Assembly: GCA_030847615.1 (NCBI GenBank)
Contig: JAUMIR010000004.1
Location: 230,496,501-230,560,500 of the forward strand
Source of the DNA: Gambelia wislizenii
Taxonomy: Eukaryota; Chordata; Lepidosauria; Squamata; Crotaphytidae
Length of the DNA: 64,000 bases
Reading direction: 5' to 3'
A model generated the notes under the pieces. That model was not told the DNA's origin. It searched no databases and saw only the letters and a program-made list of their open reading frames with translations. Below are positions 1-11,562 of this stretch, piece by piece (position 1 is the first letter of the stretch; the number at the start of each line of letters is the position of its first letter). Position numbers and translations under genes: made by a program.

Positions 1-379
1 ATGAGAGGGCCTTCTCAGCGGCTGCTCTAGAATTCTCTTCCACAGGTGGCTGGCCCGGACCCCTTTGTTTTCCTTCTGCTGGCCATTTTTATTTAAAGAA
101 GCATTTGGCAATTAATTGGTTGTGTGGAAGGTTCTTTTAATGGGCTATGTGTCCCATTTTTTTGTTTTGTTTTGTTTTAATGTTTTATACTGATTAAATT
201 AGTGCTGTTTTAATAGGAGAGGTAATTTGGTTTTTTTTTTTAAAAATACTTTTTAAAAATAATCATGGCCACACTTTTATCATCAAGTGTTTGTTTAGCT
301 GTCCTATGTTTGTATCTATGTTATATGCTGCCTTGGATCCGTTTCAGGAGAAAGTCAGGATATAAATAAAATAAAATAC
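1..379 (+). mobile_element. L2-like LINE, 3' end
   Basis: The stretch reads like the last part of a squamate L2-type LINE. It holds decayed coding sequence, then an A/T-rich 3' region with runs of GTTTTAAT, then the terminal phrase for 'gctgccttgg..ggagaaag' followed by (ATAAA) repeats at 355-379. Similar endings recur at 4500-4648, 10270-10335, 13435-13740, 16014-16092 and 44178-44310. The 5' part lies outside the window. Assignment to L2 rather than another CR1-group LINE is by eye. Confidence 0.55.
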
Positions 380-944
380 AGGAGATGAGTTCACTTAAGA
401 ATGTGACCCAAATAACATTCTTTGGTTGCCCTACTGCAACAAAAGCCTATGAGACTTTTAGAGGTTACAAAGTAGAAGGGTCTCCTTATGATAAAGATGT
501 GGAAAGCTGGCTGAGGAGACTAGTTATGTGTGTTTTGTTTTTATTTTTCTTGGATTTGTTTTGCTTGGAAATAGTTTGTTGTCATGACTTCCATGTACTT
601 AATAAGCCTAAGGAGAGAAGATGAGAACATGTCTGATTATAAATAAATAAAAAAGCTAGCCAGACAAATGGGATTCAGAACAGAGCAGGTGCTTAAATTC
701 CACAAAACAATGCCCGTGGAACAAACAGGATGCCCTCAGAACAGCCAGGATAATCTGGACAAACTGTTGACACAGTGAAAGGCAGGTGCTGCCTGAGTGC
801 TTTCACCATGCTAAGGTTTCTTCTTTTAGTTTTCCTTCTGTTTACAAGTATGAGATACAGGCACTTTTCTTCCCACAATACATGATTTTTCTCACTGATT
901 ATGCATAATAGTAGCAGTGAACTAATAAACTAATAAAGCAAGGG
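380..944. other. No recognised feature
   Basis: A/T-rich sequence with only short open frames (79 codons at most) that lack any family motif. I see no exon or repeat that I can name. Confidence 0.5.
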
Positions 945-1050
945 TAGGCAATTTGTGGTCTTCTGTCTGTTGTTGGATTGCAGTTCCCCTCACCCCTCAC
1001 CATTGGCTATGCTGGCTGCGGCTGATGGGACATCTAACCACATTTGCAGG
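945..1050. repeat. Eroded fold-back MITE (hAT-like)
   Basis: Degenerate copy of the widespread vertebrate short repeat whose arms read roughly 'tggactacaactcccat' on one side and its complement on the other, with 'ccattggctatgctggctg' in the centre. Similar relics occur at 10505-10640, 18680-18765, 28590-28700 and 44325-44400. No clean target duplication is visible. Confidence 0.45.
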
Positions 1051-1490
1051 GCCATTGTTCATTTAATGTAGGACTTCATCAGACAGTCCTCTTCGAAAAT
1101 TCTTTTGCCGGCATATTTAAACGGTTTTTCTTCTGACAAAAGAAACTTTCCTATCAAACCATATCTTTAGTAGCATCAATAGGCAGCCCCAGCATAAACA
1201 GCACGAACAGAGCTCTGTTCACTTCTGGGTTCAAGATCTTGCCAATTCTCATGAGAAGACATGAGTGCGGCAAATTTTAGAAATACACACAAATAAAGAC
1301 AGAAAACTTAGACACAAGCACAGAAACACACTTTAAAACTTAAAAGTGAACTGGGGAGGTTCATAAAAAGAGTGTCCCCTACCAGGCTGTTGCAATCTCA
1401 CCCGGAAGTGTTCTCTCATTGATGCTGTATTCCTGTGAGCACAATGGCGCAAAGTTTCGAACACCAGCGATGCTGGCACAAATGCGGAAT
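1051..1490. other. No recognised feature
   Basis: Unique-looking A/T-rich DNA. A short stretch at 1380-1490 (valine/alanine-free frames, moderate GC) may be older MITE sequence, but I could not place it. Confidence 0.4.
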
Positions 1491-1642
1491 GGGAGATCTA
1501 TTGACAGCTTGGCCCATCAATAAAAAGGAATGCCTTTTTGACAAGACATGATTGCAAAAGGACAATGTAGTCTGATATATGTGCCCTTTTGTGCTAATTA
1601 GGTGTCATTATGACACTATATTTGCTGCATCTGATAAAGTCC
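1491..1642 (+). mobile_element. Short fold-back MITE, TTA-target family (copy 1)
   Basis: Starts with GGGAGATCTATTGACAGC and ends with GCATCTGATAAAGTCC (1627-1642). The right end is the inverse of the GGAGATTATCAGATGC-type terminus seen throughout this window. The interior shares 'attgacagcttggcccatcaataaaaag' word for word (few mismatches) with the copy at 39071-39230. It is followed by TTA, the usual PIF/Harbinger-type 3-bp target. There is no coding capacity. Confidence 0.55.
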
Positions 1643-1651
1643 TTAGTCTTA

Positions 1652-1865
1652 GGACATTATCAGATGCATTAAAAGTGGTGTTACATGAACGCCAGGAGAT
1701 CGCTAAAGGGCTCTCTTTTCAGATGACGTTGTTCCCCCCCATCGTAGTTGACGCTACTAAAGGTAGGTCTGAAAAGTTTTGTTATTATGCCAGGACAGGG
1801 ACGGGATCGGGTGGGAGAGGAGATTGTGGGACAGGAACCCCTTTTTTCATTCCTGATAATCTCCG
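1652..1865. mobile_element. TTA-target fold-back MITE (copy 2)
   Basis: Begins GGACATTATCAGATGC directly after TTA (1649-1651) and ends CATTCCTGATAATCTCC. The two ends are inverted relatives of each other. It is placed head to tail with copy 1, separated only by TTA-GTC-TTA. The small open frames inside it are chance frames. Confidence 0.55.
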
Positions 1866-3281
1866 AAGTAGTCAAGGATAGAAACCATGCTCCCCATACA
1901 TAATTCTGGGTCTGATTAGCAAACTATTTATTTTCTTTATCTTGTTCAGCTATAGTCCAAGGTGGCGGAAGTAAAAAAAATAGGGCTAACATTTGTATTT
2001 CTTTTTTTAAAAATAATCCTGGGGAGAGAGAGAGAAAAAAAAAGCAAAAAAAGCACATATTCTCTCAGAATAGCTCTGTTCTTGAGTCAGGATCTTTACA
2101 ATAAAGCCAATTAAAACAACACTTCAGTTTAAAGATGATTAAATAGAGCATCAAAACACTCTTTCATTTGATATTTAAAATTAAATTAAAATCAAACTTT
2201 AAACATGTAATTATTGTCAAAAAATCAAGGTGCATATAATGTAAAAAAAATGCCTTAATAAGGCATTGGGCCATAAAGAGTTATGTTAAAAGAACGTTTC
2301 TGACTAATAATTCCACAGCGGAACAGCATTTATAGTAGAATAACACTTAACACCATTTGGGAAGAAAACCCCATTATTTTATTGTAAAGTTTGTGGTTTG
2401 CTAAAGAAATACAAAGATTTGGAACTTCAAGCTTCTTTTTATTGTGAGAGATTGTATTTTAATAATGCCCATTGTTAAAGAAGCCCATAGAAATAGCAGG
2501 CAATTAATTTCAAGGCTGATTTCCCCTCTGTTCCCCCATCTTTCTTCTATTTTGCCAATAAACATGTTTGAGCCAGGTGTTAATTACAAGCACCAATAAA
2601 GCCACAGAGCTGTTTTTGTTCTCTTGGGGGAAATGACTGGACTCAGCACTTTGCTGTTATGTTCATTTAACTTATTTACTGCACTTAAGTTTCCTCATCT
2701 GGTTTTCTATGTTCTGAAAATGGGTTGGGGGATGGAGGACTTGGTTGCCTAGGATATTTCAACCCCAGTGGGCAATCTCTTAGGTGTCCTCTCCGTTGAG
2801 CTGACTTTTTATCTGCAGATGTGATGGCTTCTTGCAAAATTATCCAGAACTACATTCTCCTGTGTTGTGTCCTCATAGAGAAGGCCTACAAGGGAGGTTA
2901 TGGGCATAGTTGTGTGCAGCCCCCATTTCCTTTTACTTTTTTGCCTGCCTATATTCTCTTCCTTCAGAAAGGACAGGTTGGCTTACAATGGGCTCCTATT
3001 AGAATTCCCCTCTCCATTGAAAGGATTGGTCCCCTCCGGTTTCAGCCAGGCACAGATCTGGTGTCTTGTACTGTACTTTTTCTTCAACATAATAAAGAAT
3101 TGGGTGCTCTTAGGCCACTTAATAGGCATTTCTGCTCAAACCCAAGATTTGAAAGTGGGCTCAGAAAGCAACATGCTGAGAATTACAGCTTTTATTCTTT
3201 GCTTTAAAACACATTTCTAGGCCATATTGATGTAAACGCCAGCTCAAAATTAGGCATGTGTGTGTATATGTGTACTGTATG
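1866..3281. other. No recognised gene
   Basis: A/T-rich DNA with homopolymer runs. Overlapping open frames of 128 and 106 codons at 2821-3220 have no recognisable domain, no splice-site context and no codon pattern that would favour a gene. Confidence 0.5.
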
Positions 3282-3888
3282 GAGATTTTCAAATGGGGCT
3301 AATATTGCGAGGAAGGCACAGAACAGGGTTGAGAAAGGGGCTCCTTTTCTGATGACATTGACTGCTCCTGTCCTGCTCCTGGGGTATTCTGTTCATGATG
3401 AAACTTTGTGAATAGAAGACCCTTTCCATGTCTGTCATGGAATCAGGGACGTGGGAAAAGGAGCCCTGTCCCTGTTCCGAGATGACAGGCACAGGGGAGG
3501 AGGTCTGGTCTGAGCACTTCCAGCCAAGAACAGTACATCCAGGTAAGCAGCACCCTTTCCCACCTCCTCCCTGGGTAACTTTTTTTTTTTAAAAAAATCT
3601 ATTTTTGCTTTTTATTTCTTGCTTTGACAGCTGGGGGGATTATTTTTGAATTTCCCTCCTGCTCATTCTCTCGTGAGAATGAGCAGAATTTCAGCCAGCT
3701 GGTTGTGAAGGCAGCCTTACGATGGCTGCATTTACAGCCAGCCGGCAAGGAGGGAGGGAGCCGTTCCTGCAGCAGAATGGAGGTAAGTGTGGGAACGTTT
3801 ACCTCCATTCCTTTGCAGGAACGGGAGAGGAAGTGGTGGGGCAGTAACAGGGCATTTTGGCCCCATCTGAAAATCTCCTGTGTGTGTG
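3282..3888. mobile_element. ~600-bp MITE with 19-bp terminal inverted repeats
   Basis: The left end GGAGATTTTCAAATGGGGC and the right end GCCCCATCTGAAAATCTCC are inverse with one mismatch. The interior contains nested palindromes: 3658-3685 has a 12-bp perfect stem with a 4-base loop, and 3763-3822 is a larger stem that includes 'ttacctccattc'. The ends resemble the GGAGATTATCAG family, so it is probably a longer relative. No transposase is encoded. Confidence 0.65.
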
Positions 3889-4005
3889 CTGGGGTTGGAG
3901 GTGGTGATTAGTAGGCATGGCCATAGTGCTCTGAACAATCCATAGCTATCAAAAGCAAAATAAGTAAATTCATGAAAATCTGTTTACCTGTATGTTTTGA
4001 TAAGT

Positions 4006-4201
4006 AGGAGCCAGTGTGGCATAGTAGTTTGAGTGTTATACTATGGCTCTGGAGATCAGGGTTTGAATCCCCGCTCTGTCATGAAAATCCACTGGGTGAC
4101 CTTGAGCAAGTCACACACTCTCAGCCTCAGAAAACCCTGTGATAGGTCCACCTTAGGGCCACCATAAGTCAGAAATGACTTGAAGTCACACAACAACTAC
4201 A
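4006..4201 (+). mobile_element. Sauria-type SINE
   Basis: The tRNA-related head begins 'ggagccagtgtggcatagt' and includes a B-box-like 'gggtttgaatccccgctct'. The middle carries the conserved 'gggtgaccttgagcaagtca'. The tail 'ccaccataagtcagaaatga..acaacaac' resembles a Bov-B LINE 3' end, which implies mobilisation by Bov-B. A central part present in the copy at 35665 is missing. Non-coding; transcribed by RNA polymerase III when active. Confidence 0.8.
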
Positions 4202-4499
4202 ATGTTTAATAAGCACAATTTCTCTGTGCAGAATTTTTAGTTCTATCAGTACCATGTGCAGGCCAGTTCTATACATATGTCTGTTCATTTATATGCTCTT
4301 TATTTAAATAAAAAATATATAAAGGAGCTAACAACCACTTTTAAATGCTCATTTTAAAAAATAAGAGTAGAAAAGCACACAACAATGACCACAGCCACAA
4401 TAAAAGTCCCCAAGCTCCATCCCTACTGAACTTTAGGTAGGTAATCAGGACTGTGTTACCCCATATGGCCTTTGGTTCTTAAAGTCAGCATTGGCTTTG

Positions 4500-4648
4500 G
4501 GGGCTGTGTTAATTGTGTATGTATAGGTTTTAGTTTTTTTAAAAAAATCTCCAAAAATGGTTTTCATTTGTTTTTAAACAGTGCTTTTATTTGCTGTGAG
4601 CTACTTTGGGATTCCTGGTGATAAACAAGTACCTTTAATATTATAAAT
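4500..4648 (+). repeat. L2-like 3' end fragment
   Basis: A/T-rich run followed by 'gctgtgagctactttgggat' and a degraded (ATAAA)-like tail, matching the endings of the other L2-like pieces in this window. Confidence 0.4.
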
Positions 4649-4811
4649 GAGCAGACTGTTTGACGTTAAAATATGGAAGCCACAATCTAAAGGCTAATAG
4701 CACAAAGCATAGTAATCAGACAGTTAAAGAGGTGAACCTGCTTTCTGGCAAAGACCAAGTTCTGGAAGGGCTCATTTTTGGGGGCTGTGCATTGGTGGTG
4801 GGTGGGGCCAA

Positions 4812-4982
4812 AATGGCAAGGGCCTCCTGTGGAATCCTGGGATTTGCAGTTTAGGGAGGAGCATTTAACATTCTCAGTGAGAGAGCTTTTAGGCCTCACT
4901 AAAATAGAAACCCCAGAAATCCACAGGAGGCAGCCATAACAGTTAAAGTGGAATAATATCACTATAACAGTGTAGTGTGATA
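4812..4982. mobile_element. Fold-back MITE of the CATGGCAGTTAAAG family
   Basis: Contains 'ctgtggaatcctgggatttg' and, inverted, 'ccccagaaatccacaggagg', followed by 'cagttaaagtggaataatat' and 'cagtgtagtgtgataa'. The same pattern recurs at 20752-20960 and 58826-58985. It is a non-coding hairpin element. Confidence 0.55.
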
Positions 4983-5350
4983 AAGTTCAAGGATTGTTGG
5001 GTCTTCATGGGAAGAGTATTCCACAATCCTGATGTCACCACTAAGAAGTTTCTGACTTGGAGAGCCCAGTGTGCATTTTCAAAATGTGTGACATCATAGG
5101 AATAATACCCAAATAGCTCCTTTGAGGACAACTGTTACATGAAAAACTGTTATTGCAGATAATGGTGATGCTTTTAAAACAGAGCTTGGGAGGTTACACA
5201 TTAATGTTACTCACAGCATGTATTAAAACTAACTTGTTACCATTACTCATTATAAAATTTTAGATATAACTTCTTGTCATTACATTATTATTTTTAGGAA
5301 GATGTGTTAAGTTCCTTATTACATTGCTCATTGCTTTTAATGGCATATTA
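4983..5350. other. No recognised feature
   Basis: A/T-rich DNA without a supported gene or repeat assignment. Confidence 0.4.
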
Positions 5351-5400
5351 CAGTTGTCCCTCCACATTCACGGATTTGGCATTCACGATTTTAAATATTT
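5351..5400 (+). repeat. Terminal fragment of a Tigger-like MITE
   Basis: Begins with CAGTTGTCCCTCCACATTC after TA and continues in parallel with the left end of the complete copy at 16206-16418. Only the first ~50 bp is recognisable. Confidence 0.5.
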
Positions 5401-5754
5401 AATTTACTATCTTTTACCTATAGTAAAAGACTGCTGGATTTATCCATAACATGTAAATAATTTTAAAACTTATGACCAGAATCCTTTATCAGCTACTTAC
5501 TTTAGTATACTCAGGTAGGTATTCTTACCTAGTATACCTACTAGGTAGGTATGCTGGACTGACTCTCCCAAAACCTGGGCCGACCCTGTCCTGGACTGGC
5601 CTTCTCAAACCTGATGGAAACATCATTAATGTATGCTTCGATCACCAGCCAAATGGACCTCCTTCTCCCCATGAAGCTGATGTCTGGTAAATTAGGTTGA
5701 GGGAAAGTAATGATTGTGACAATAGTGTCAAAATTGTGACTGAGGAGTTTATCA

Positions 5755-6030
5755 CACAAGGCTGAAACCGCATGATTACGATGGGATAGTAGCACAAATT
5801 GGTTCCTGTTATCACATGACATCATTGTCTTTCTGTGGTCCATGTGTGCTCCACCCATTAATTATGTGTAACTTTTCATTGATGGGCAAAACCCATGAAT
5901 AGCCCTCAATATCGCTCTTTTTGCAGTGTTGATAAGTGTGTGAAATTATGTCCCACTGTAATCACACGATTACAGCATGAATGAGCAATCCTCTCACCCC
6001 CTCCTTTCCCAACAAGAACACATAATTAAA
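5755..6030. mobile_element. TTA-target fold-back MITE, eroded (copy 3)
   Basis: The centre 'ttttcattgatgggcaaaacccatgaatag' (around 5872) is the same hairpin centre as in the copies at 27815 and 49518. The flanks share 'gaaattatgtcccactgtaatcacacgattac' with the 27815 copy. The ends are degraded, so the boundaries are approximate. Confidence 0.45.
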
Positions 6031-6339
6031 CTTCCGGGGGGAACGTGAAGAGGACCAACATGACACTGTTTTAATGAACTGTAGCCTTTGCTTGGTATGT
6101 TTTTATATTTGTTTTAAGTGTTTATTTGTAAAGTTCTTTTGTTATGTATTTGTTTTTGGTGTTTTTAACTGAAGTCGCACCTTCTCTCAAGAATAGCTGA
6201 AATCTTGCCCATGTAAAATCACAGAAGAGATTTTTTTTTTTAAAGGTGCATGTGCGGGCCAGCACGAAGCATTAATACTCTGTGATTAGAAGGCAATGTG
6301 AAGAGAAGTGTTACTATACCATGAGCTGAAAACCCATTT

Positions 6340-6660
6340 TAAACCACTAGTGGTGGTAGTGTGGTAATTCCATGGCGGTAGCGTTGCATGATTATGGCAA
6401 CGTGCGATAATTACTGTAATCATGCCACTATGTTTCTGCTTTCCTCAGTCATGGAATTACGGTGTTTTTAGATGCTAGTCTGATAAAGTCCTAAGTAGTG
6501 ATTGTGAATACAAAACAGTTATGGATGAGCAAATCTATGTAACTGATTGTGCCACATTGTAACTTCCCAACCAACCTGCTTTACTGGGCATCAGCTGCAA
6601 GGGGAGAAGGAGATCCACTCTGTTACTGATTGGAACACAGGTGAGTGACATTTCTATAAG
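6340..6660. repeat. Unclassified short repeat, shared with 43450-43680
   Basis: Both places contain 'aacctgctttactgggca' followed by cagctgc-like sequence, then 'tctgtt..tgattgg..cac' and 'gacatttc', and are preceded by similar 'ccatg..gtgc' hairpin DNA. The piece with GTCTGATAAAGTCC then TAA (6478-6494) resembles an end of the TTA-target MITE family. Confidence 0.4.
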
Positions 6661-6756
6661 ATGGCGGGGAAGGGTTATATCAAGAGAAGTTACCTAGTTT
6701 ATGTAACTAGTTGAAACAGGATTCTGGCCATTGTTTAACTTATAGAAATATATATC

Positions 6757-7022
6757 CAGGTCCTCCCCCCATATCTGTGGAACCAATATCTGCAGTTTCA
6801 GTGATCTGAGGGAAACAAAATAGGGGACACATATCATAAACTTGTGCTGGAAAATGCCTAGAGGGGTGTACTCTCTAGGAATCACTAGGTCCTCCATAGT
6901 AACTATATGGTATGCTTGTACAGGAAGTCCTTTATTTTGATAGGGTTTGCTATTATCTGCGGTTTCATTTATACACAGTAAGTCCAGGAATGTATCTCCT
7001 GGGGATAATGGTGTGTGTGTGG
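6757..7022 (+). mobile_element. Tigger-like MITE, family 2
   Basis: Left end CAGGTCCTCCCCCCATATCT. The interior phrases 'ggaatcactaggtcctcca', 'ggggacacatatcata' and 'ggaaaatgcctagaggggtg' match the copy at 55413-55680 nearly base for base, and both are about 267 bp long. The C-rich terminus leading into 'atatctgtgg' suggests a TcMar-Tigger-derived non-autonomous element. No protein. Confidence 0.6.
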
Positions 7023-8769
7023 ATCTATATAACTGATTCATGATCATATTCTATGTATTTCTCTTTCCCCTCCAGTTTTCTTCTTTTTATCAAGACTTCT
7101 CTTCTCTTTGCTTCCTTTCTCTTTTTGCATTTATATTAAAAACTCCCATATAAATTATTTAAAAATAAATTTAAAAACAGATTTTTGTATGAATGTATTC
7201 AGTTTACGGTCAGTTTGAGTACACCCATACCTCAGTTTCCCATCATCAGGGGGAAAAGGCTAATGTCAGATTTTTTTATTTCTGAATTATATATCAGTAA
7301 ATGCATGTGACTAAGAATGAATATATTGGAAAAAAATATGGACAAACATACTTTGTGGAGGGAAAGTATTTGGGATTTGGAAACACACAACAAAATCAAG
7401 GCTGTTAGATTTCTATACCACTACTCAGGTAGCAAAAATAAAAAATAAAAACACTTGCTTGGACTTTTGGACTCTGCACATTGACTCTTTGGGGCAGGTG
7501 GCGAGAGGAACAATGTTTACTTTTCTGTCTCAGGCAGCAAAATATTCTTGGTAGGCACCGGTTCTCTTCTATAGATAAAGTGAATCAAAATGTTAAGATC
7601 AAACCAGGTGAATCCCATCAGCAGTACATTTGGATTTGTTCTTAAAAGCACAAAGCCACGATTATGTACCAGGGGCTGAAAGGGATTGAAATGGAGGTTT
7701 CTGTCCTGTTTTTGGATATAGCTTTCTTTCAAATAATTACTGGCAGTCTGCCATGGGTGAAAGATCCCCATATGTGAGCTCTCTTAACCTGACAATGGCC
7801 ATATGTAGACTACCAAATAGTTTACCCATTGCATTATTACACAGGGACACCATCAAGTTTATACTGTATGCCAGTTCATGAAAGTACTCTATCTTCATGC
7901 CAGCATGGCATCTCTACTGCTCAAAGATTGCTGGTACATATGCTATACCCATAGAGACCAATGCAAAGGGAAGGGATTTTAAATGTGCTACTGACTAGGT
8001 GAATTGCTCACACACATATTTTTAACCTAAAATATTGCTTGCGCTAAATATCTTGGCAGTAATATATATTATTTAACAAATAAGAAAAGGGGGAAGGAAA
8101 AATACATTACGGTTCTGAAAAGCAATGTTGATTGGCAACTTGTCTGCAGTAGGTGCTCAGAGAATAGAAAAGATATAACCTGAGACTGAGAATGGTTCTA
8201 TTTGTTCTGTAACATTTCAGTTTAGCCCCAAGCATTTATTTGTACAAAGCCAAAGGTTGCAGAGAAAACTTAGTGCATTGCAATACTCTCACGCTTGACC
8301 ACATCTAGTAGAGAGAGAGTCATATATCTTTGTAAGTGATACATCTTGCAATCCTTTGTGTTGTGGAGCAAGGAAATCCTGCAGCATTTGTGAGAGGATG
8401 GTTTAGAGTAAATGTGTAAAATCCCAGCTGATTAGGGGGGAAAACACCCTATGGAATCTGGCACAGAAAATGAATGGAACTTTTGGATAAGGCAGCTGAT
8501 GTTTTTCAGGATGTGGTTGGAATCTGACATCACTGTCATAGTTCCAGAGACTGCTGTGGGTGACACACATACTTGGCATTGTCAGGGTCTCTATAGCATA
8601 GACAAGGGAGCTATGTTTAGATTGCACAGCCCATGTTCAAAGAGGACAAACCTCTTCCTCTTTGGTCTCTTGGGCCATCTCTAGCTGTTTTGCTTCCTTA
8701 GCAGTTTGGAGAATAATTTCCATAAGGTATTTTTTAATGGGGCAGTCTATGTATACTTGTATACGTGAC
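7023..8769. other. No recognised gene
   Basis: A/T-rich DNA. Frames of 74-84 codons at 7517-7771 (minus) and 8403-8684 have no known motif and overlap each other in opposite strands, as chance frames do. Confidence 0.5.
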
Positions 8770-8771
8770 TA

Positions 8772-9262
8772 TAGGCTTGTCTAGACAGGCGATATAGCCT
8801 GTCTTGCCCCTGTCTCAGAGCCCCGAAGTCCCATTCTGCCCAGTGCAGTCCTTACCTCTTCCATGGCAGATATGAGGCTGAGATGGGGGGAAGGCAGCAT
8901 AGGGCATGGTACTATTGTTTTTAAAAAAATACCTATTTTTACCCCATTTCTGCTGGGGGGAACAGATTGGACCCCATGTGTTTGCAAGACACTTGCTGGT
9001 GGTGGTGGTCTCCCTGGCTCTCCTGGAAGGCAGGAAGGAGTCTTGCAGCATGTGATCAAGGCTGGTCACATGCAGAGGGCCTTGGTCCCATGTTGCGTGC
9101 CTGCTTCCTACCTTCCAAGATAGCGAGGGAAATGGCAGTGGCTGCAGCAATGGACCGGCATGCTCATCAGGGCTTCCTCCTATTCCGTGGAGGGATTGGG
9201 GGAACAACGGGCCTGATCCACAGCCAGGATACGCCAGCATGTCCTGGCTCATGTAGATGAGC
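8772..9262. mobile_element. Probable ~490-bp MITE
   Basis: A GC-richer block bounded by 'ggcttgtctagacaggc' on the left and 'ggctcatgtagatgagcc' on the right, which are approximately inverse. The overlapping long frames on both strands (up to 145 codons) are a by-product of its higher GC. Related-looking termini (tctagacagg-like) occur near 11555 and 17860. Confidence 0.4.
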
Positions 9263-9314
9263 CCTACATCCCACTGAACTCAGTAAGCCTTAACTTTGAA
9301 GAGTCATTAATATA

Positions 9315-10335
9315 GGATTGTTCTCATGTAAAAGTTTATGGGTTGAGTGGCATCAATATGTTCATGACATTCAGCTCTATTTTTCTTGTCATCAGACTCA
9401 ACTGGAGCTATGGTGGTGCCACACAATTATCTGGATGTAGTAATGGGCTTGATGGAAGCCAATGAATTAAAGCAGATTTGTGATTGGCAGAAGCTTGGTG
9501 GATTGATGGTTCCTGAGTCCAGGAGCTAGGTAAGTGACCTACCTTGGTTGGGGTTGCAATCTTCCTGAAGGAGCAAATGAATAGCTTGGGAATATTCCTG
9601 GACCCACCTCTGCCACTGAAGGCCCAGGCTTCGCTGGGGCAAGCTTTGACTAACCTGCCAGCTATGGCCCTTTGGGACTGAGATAACCTAGCCATAGTAG
9701 TGCAGCCACTGGTAACTTCCCAGTTACAGTACTGCAATGCACTCTATATGGTGCTGCCTTTTAAGGCAACCTGGAAGCTGAAGGCTAGTACAATGCACAA
9801 CAGATAGACTATCAAAAGAAACATCTTATAGAGATATAAGCACTGGTTTTAAAGAAATTGCACTAATTGTCAATATACAGCTTTCACTCTGAGTACTGGT
9901 GATGATATTTGAAACTTGAAGACTTCCCCACAAATACACCTGCTAGAGGATTGAAGTCTGCTGGATTGGCCATCCTCTGTGTCCCAACAGTGCAGGGGGG
10001 GTATACTTTGTGAGGACATGATAATGTGCATTCTCTGCAGTGGTGCCCCAGTTATGGAATACCCTCCCCTTAGAGGCCCAACTGGCACCAACATTTATGT
10101 CATTCCAGAACCAGGTTTAAAAAAACATACCCCATCGCTTCTAATCATAACCTTTGGAGTCTAATGAACATGCCAAATCTGTATAAGTATATAATTTAAA
10201 ACTCTTTTAAGGTATTTTAATTGCTAAATGGTTTAATGTGTTTTTGGATTATTCATTTATATTATTTTAAATATGCTGCCCTGAAATCTTACGATATGAG
10301 GTGGGATATAAATATTAAAATAACTAAATAGTCCA
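9315..10335 (+). mobile_element. L2-like LINE, eroded 3' half of reverse transcriptase plus 3' UTR
   Basis: The decayed frame still shows the L2 reverse-transcriptase landmarks. 'gacattcagctctattttt' (9365-9383) corresponds to the DD-T-QLYFS catalytic region with the aspartates eroded. 'cttgggaatattcctggac' codes for the LG-x-x-LDP block. 'gtactgcaatgcactctat' (9728-9746) codes for YCNALY. The 3' region has the usual 'gtggtgccccagttatggaa' phrase and ends in 'ctgccctgaaatcttacg..ataaat'. Stops and shifts interrupt every frame, so it is non-functional and 5' truncated. Confidence 0.65.
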
Positions 10336-10504
10336 AAACAGACCCAATGAATCAATGGGAACTTAGTGTGTGAACACTTCTACAAATTCCATTGGCTCAG
10401 TGGGTTCTCTCCAGGATTCAGCCCATAATCTGATTTTAACTTAGGCTATCAGCTCTCTCTCTCTGCCTGTGGAATTGTAATAACTTCTCTTTATCAGCTT
10501 CAGC

Positions 10505-10640
10505 AGTTGTGGGAACTACGTGGCCCTGCATATGTTGTTGAACTACAACTCTCTGTGATTCCCCACCATAGGCAATGCTGGCTATGGTTGCTGGTAATTG
10601 CAGTCCAACAGCTACTTGAATGCCACATAGGTCACATTCC
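10505..10640. repeat. Eroded fold-back MITE (hAT-like)
   Basis: Arms 'gttgttgaactacaactct' and 'ttgcagtccaacagctact' flank 'ggcaatgctggctatggttg'. Same family as 945-1050. Confidence 0.5.
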
Positions 10641-10649
10641 TAAGTTACA

Positions 10650-11140
10650 CTTTTGTGCCAAAAGACTCTCATGCCATAGAATGAAGGCCCCTTAGGATGA
10701 GTAGAATATAGAAGTTCCAGGTGATCAACCATTGTTACATAAAAATTGACTGCTGGAGTTTGGTACTGGTATTTACTACATGTAATCCTCCATTGGTTTT
10801 CTATGCAGGGATTGTGTTACCCTAAGAGGTTGGGGGTGCTTTAGAGATGCACCTGTGATGGCAAATCTGGGGGAATTGTTAGCTCAAGCAGAAGCCTGTG
10901 AGAGGCAGGTAACTTTGGGATCTTTTCACTTATGTATACCAGTACTAACTGTAAAGAGCAATCCAGTTTAAAGTGAAATAAAGTATTTGTACTTGAAATA
11001 ACACAAAGTGAACTCTCACATACAACACATGTTCCTAAGAACTATACAAGGATAAAACAGAGTGAGGCAGAAAGATTAGACAGAGGGAGAGATTTGGGAA
11101 TATAGGGCAATAGTTATCAGTCTTGAAGAGCAGAGTTTCT
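10650..11140. other. No recognised feature
   Basis: No gene or repeat that I can support. Confidence 0.4.
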
Positions 11141-11149
11141 TGCAGCAAA

Positions 11150-11562
11150 GTTGAAAGTAGAAAGCTGATTGGCTGGATGGGAGCAGGAGGTGGGGCTTGC
11201 TAAGAAGGCAAGAGCCCTGGAACCACCATCTTGGATTTTCGCTTTAGTGATAGTGTGCTGAGGTAACAAAACAACCTTTTTCTTTTATTTGTTATGTTTA
11301 TTTAGGTGGAATATTGCACTATCGCACTTTCACACCTTAGATATGCCTTTAAAAAAACACCGTTCAGTGGCAGCAACTGACAAAAATTAAAACATGAGTC
11401 ACATCCACCATCTTGAATTGCAGGCATGCCTGTTGGGACAGCAAAAGCGGATAGCCTTGCATGCCTGTGATTTTGCCAAACACCATTAGGACAAGTCAAT
11501 CCTGCTTTGAATTTGTGTGAGTACACATCAATTCACATTTTCCCCTCTTGTATAGACAGGTC
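11150..11562. repeat. Possible MITE with paired CCATCTTG motifs
   Basis: Contains 'accaccatcttggatt' (11223-11238) and 'tccaccatcttgaattg', and ends near 'cttgtatagacaggtcc'. The context resembles the blocks at 17855-18440 and 60174-60790, which carry a related CGCGGCC[G/A]CCATCTT core. Boundaries are uncertain. Confidence 0.3.

Noticed and set aside
2821..3220. Overlapping 128- and 106-codon frames
   Set aside because: Two phases over the same DNA, no domain, no repeat-family motif and no gene context.
4006..4080. tRNA gene
   Set aside because: The tRNA-like head belongs to a Sauria SINE; no cloverleaf or CCA-type end.
8781..9260. Four long frames on both strands
   Set aside because: They overlap completely and follow the locally high GC of a probable MITE.
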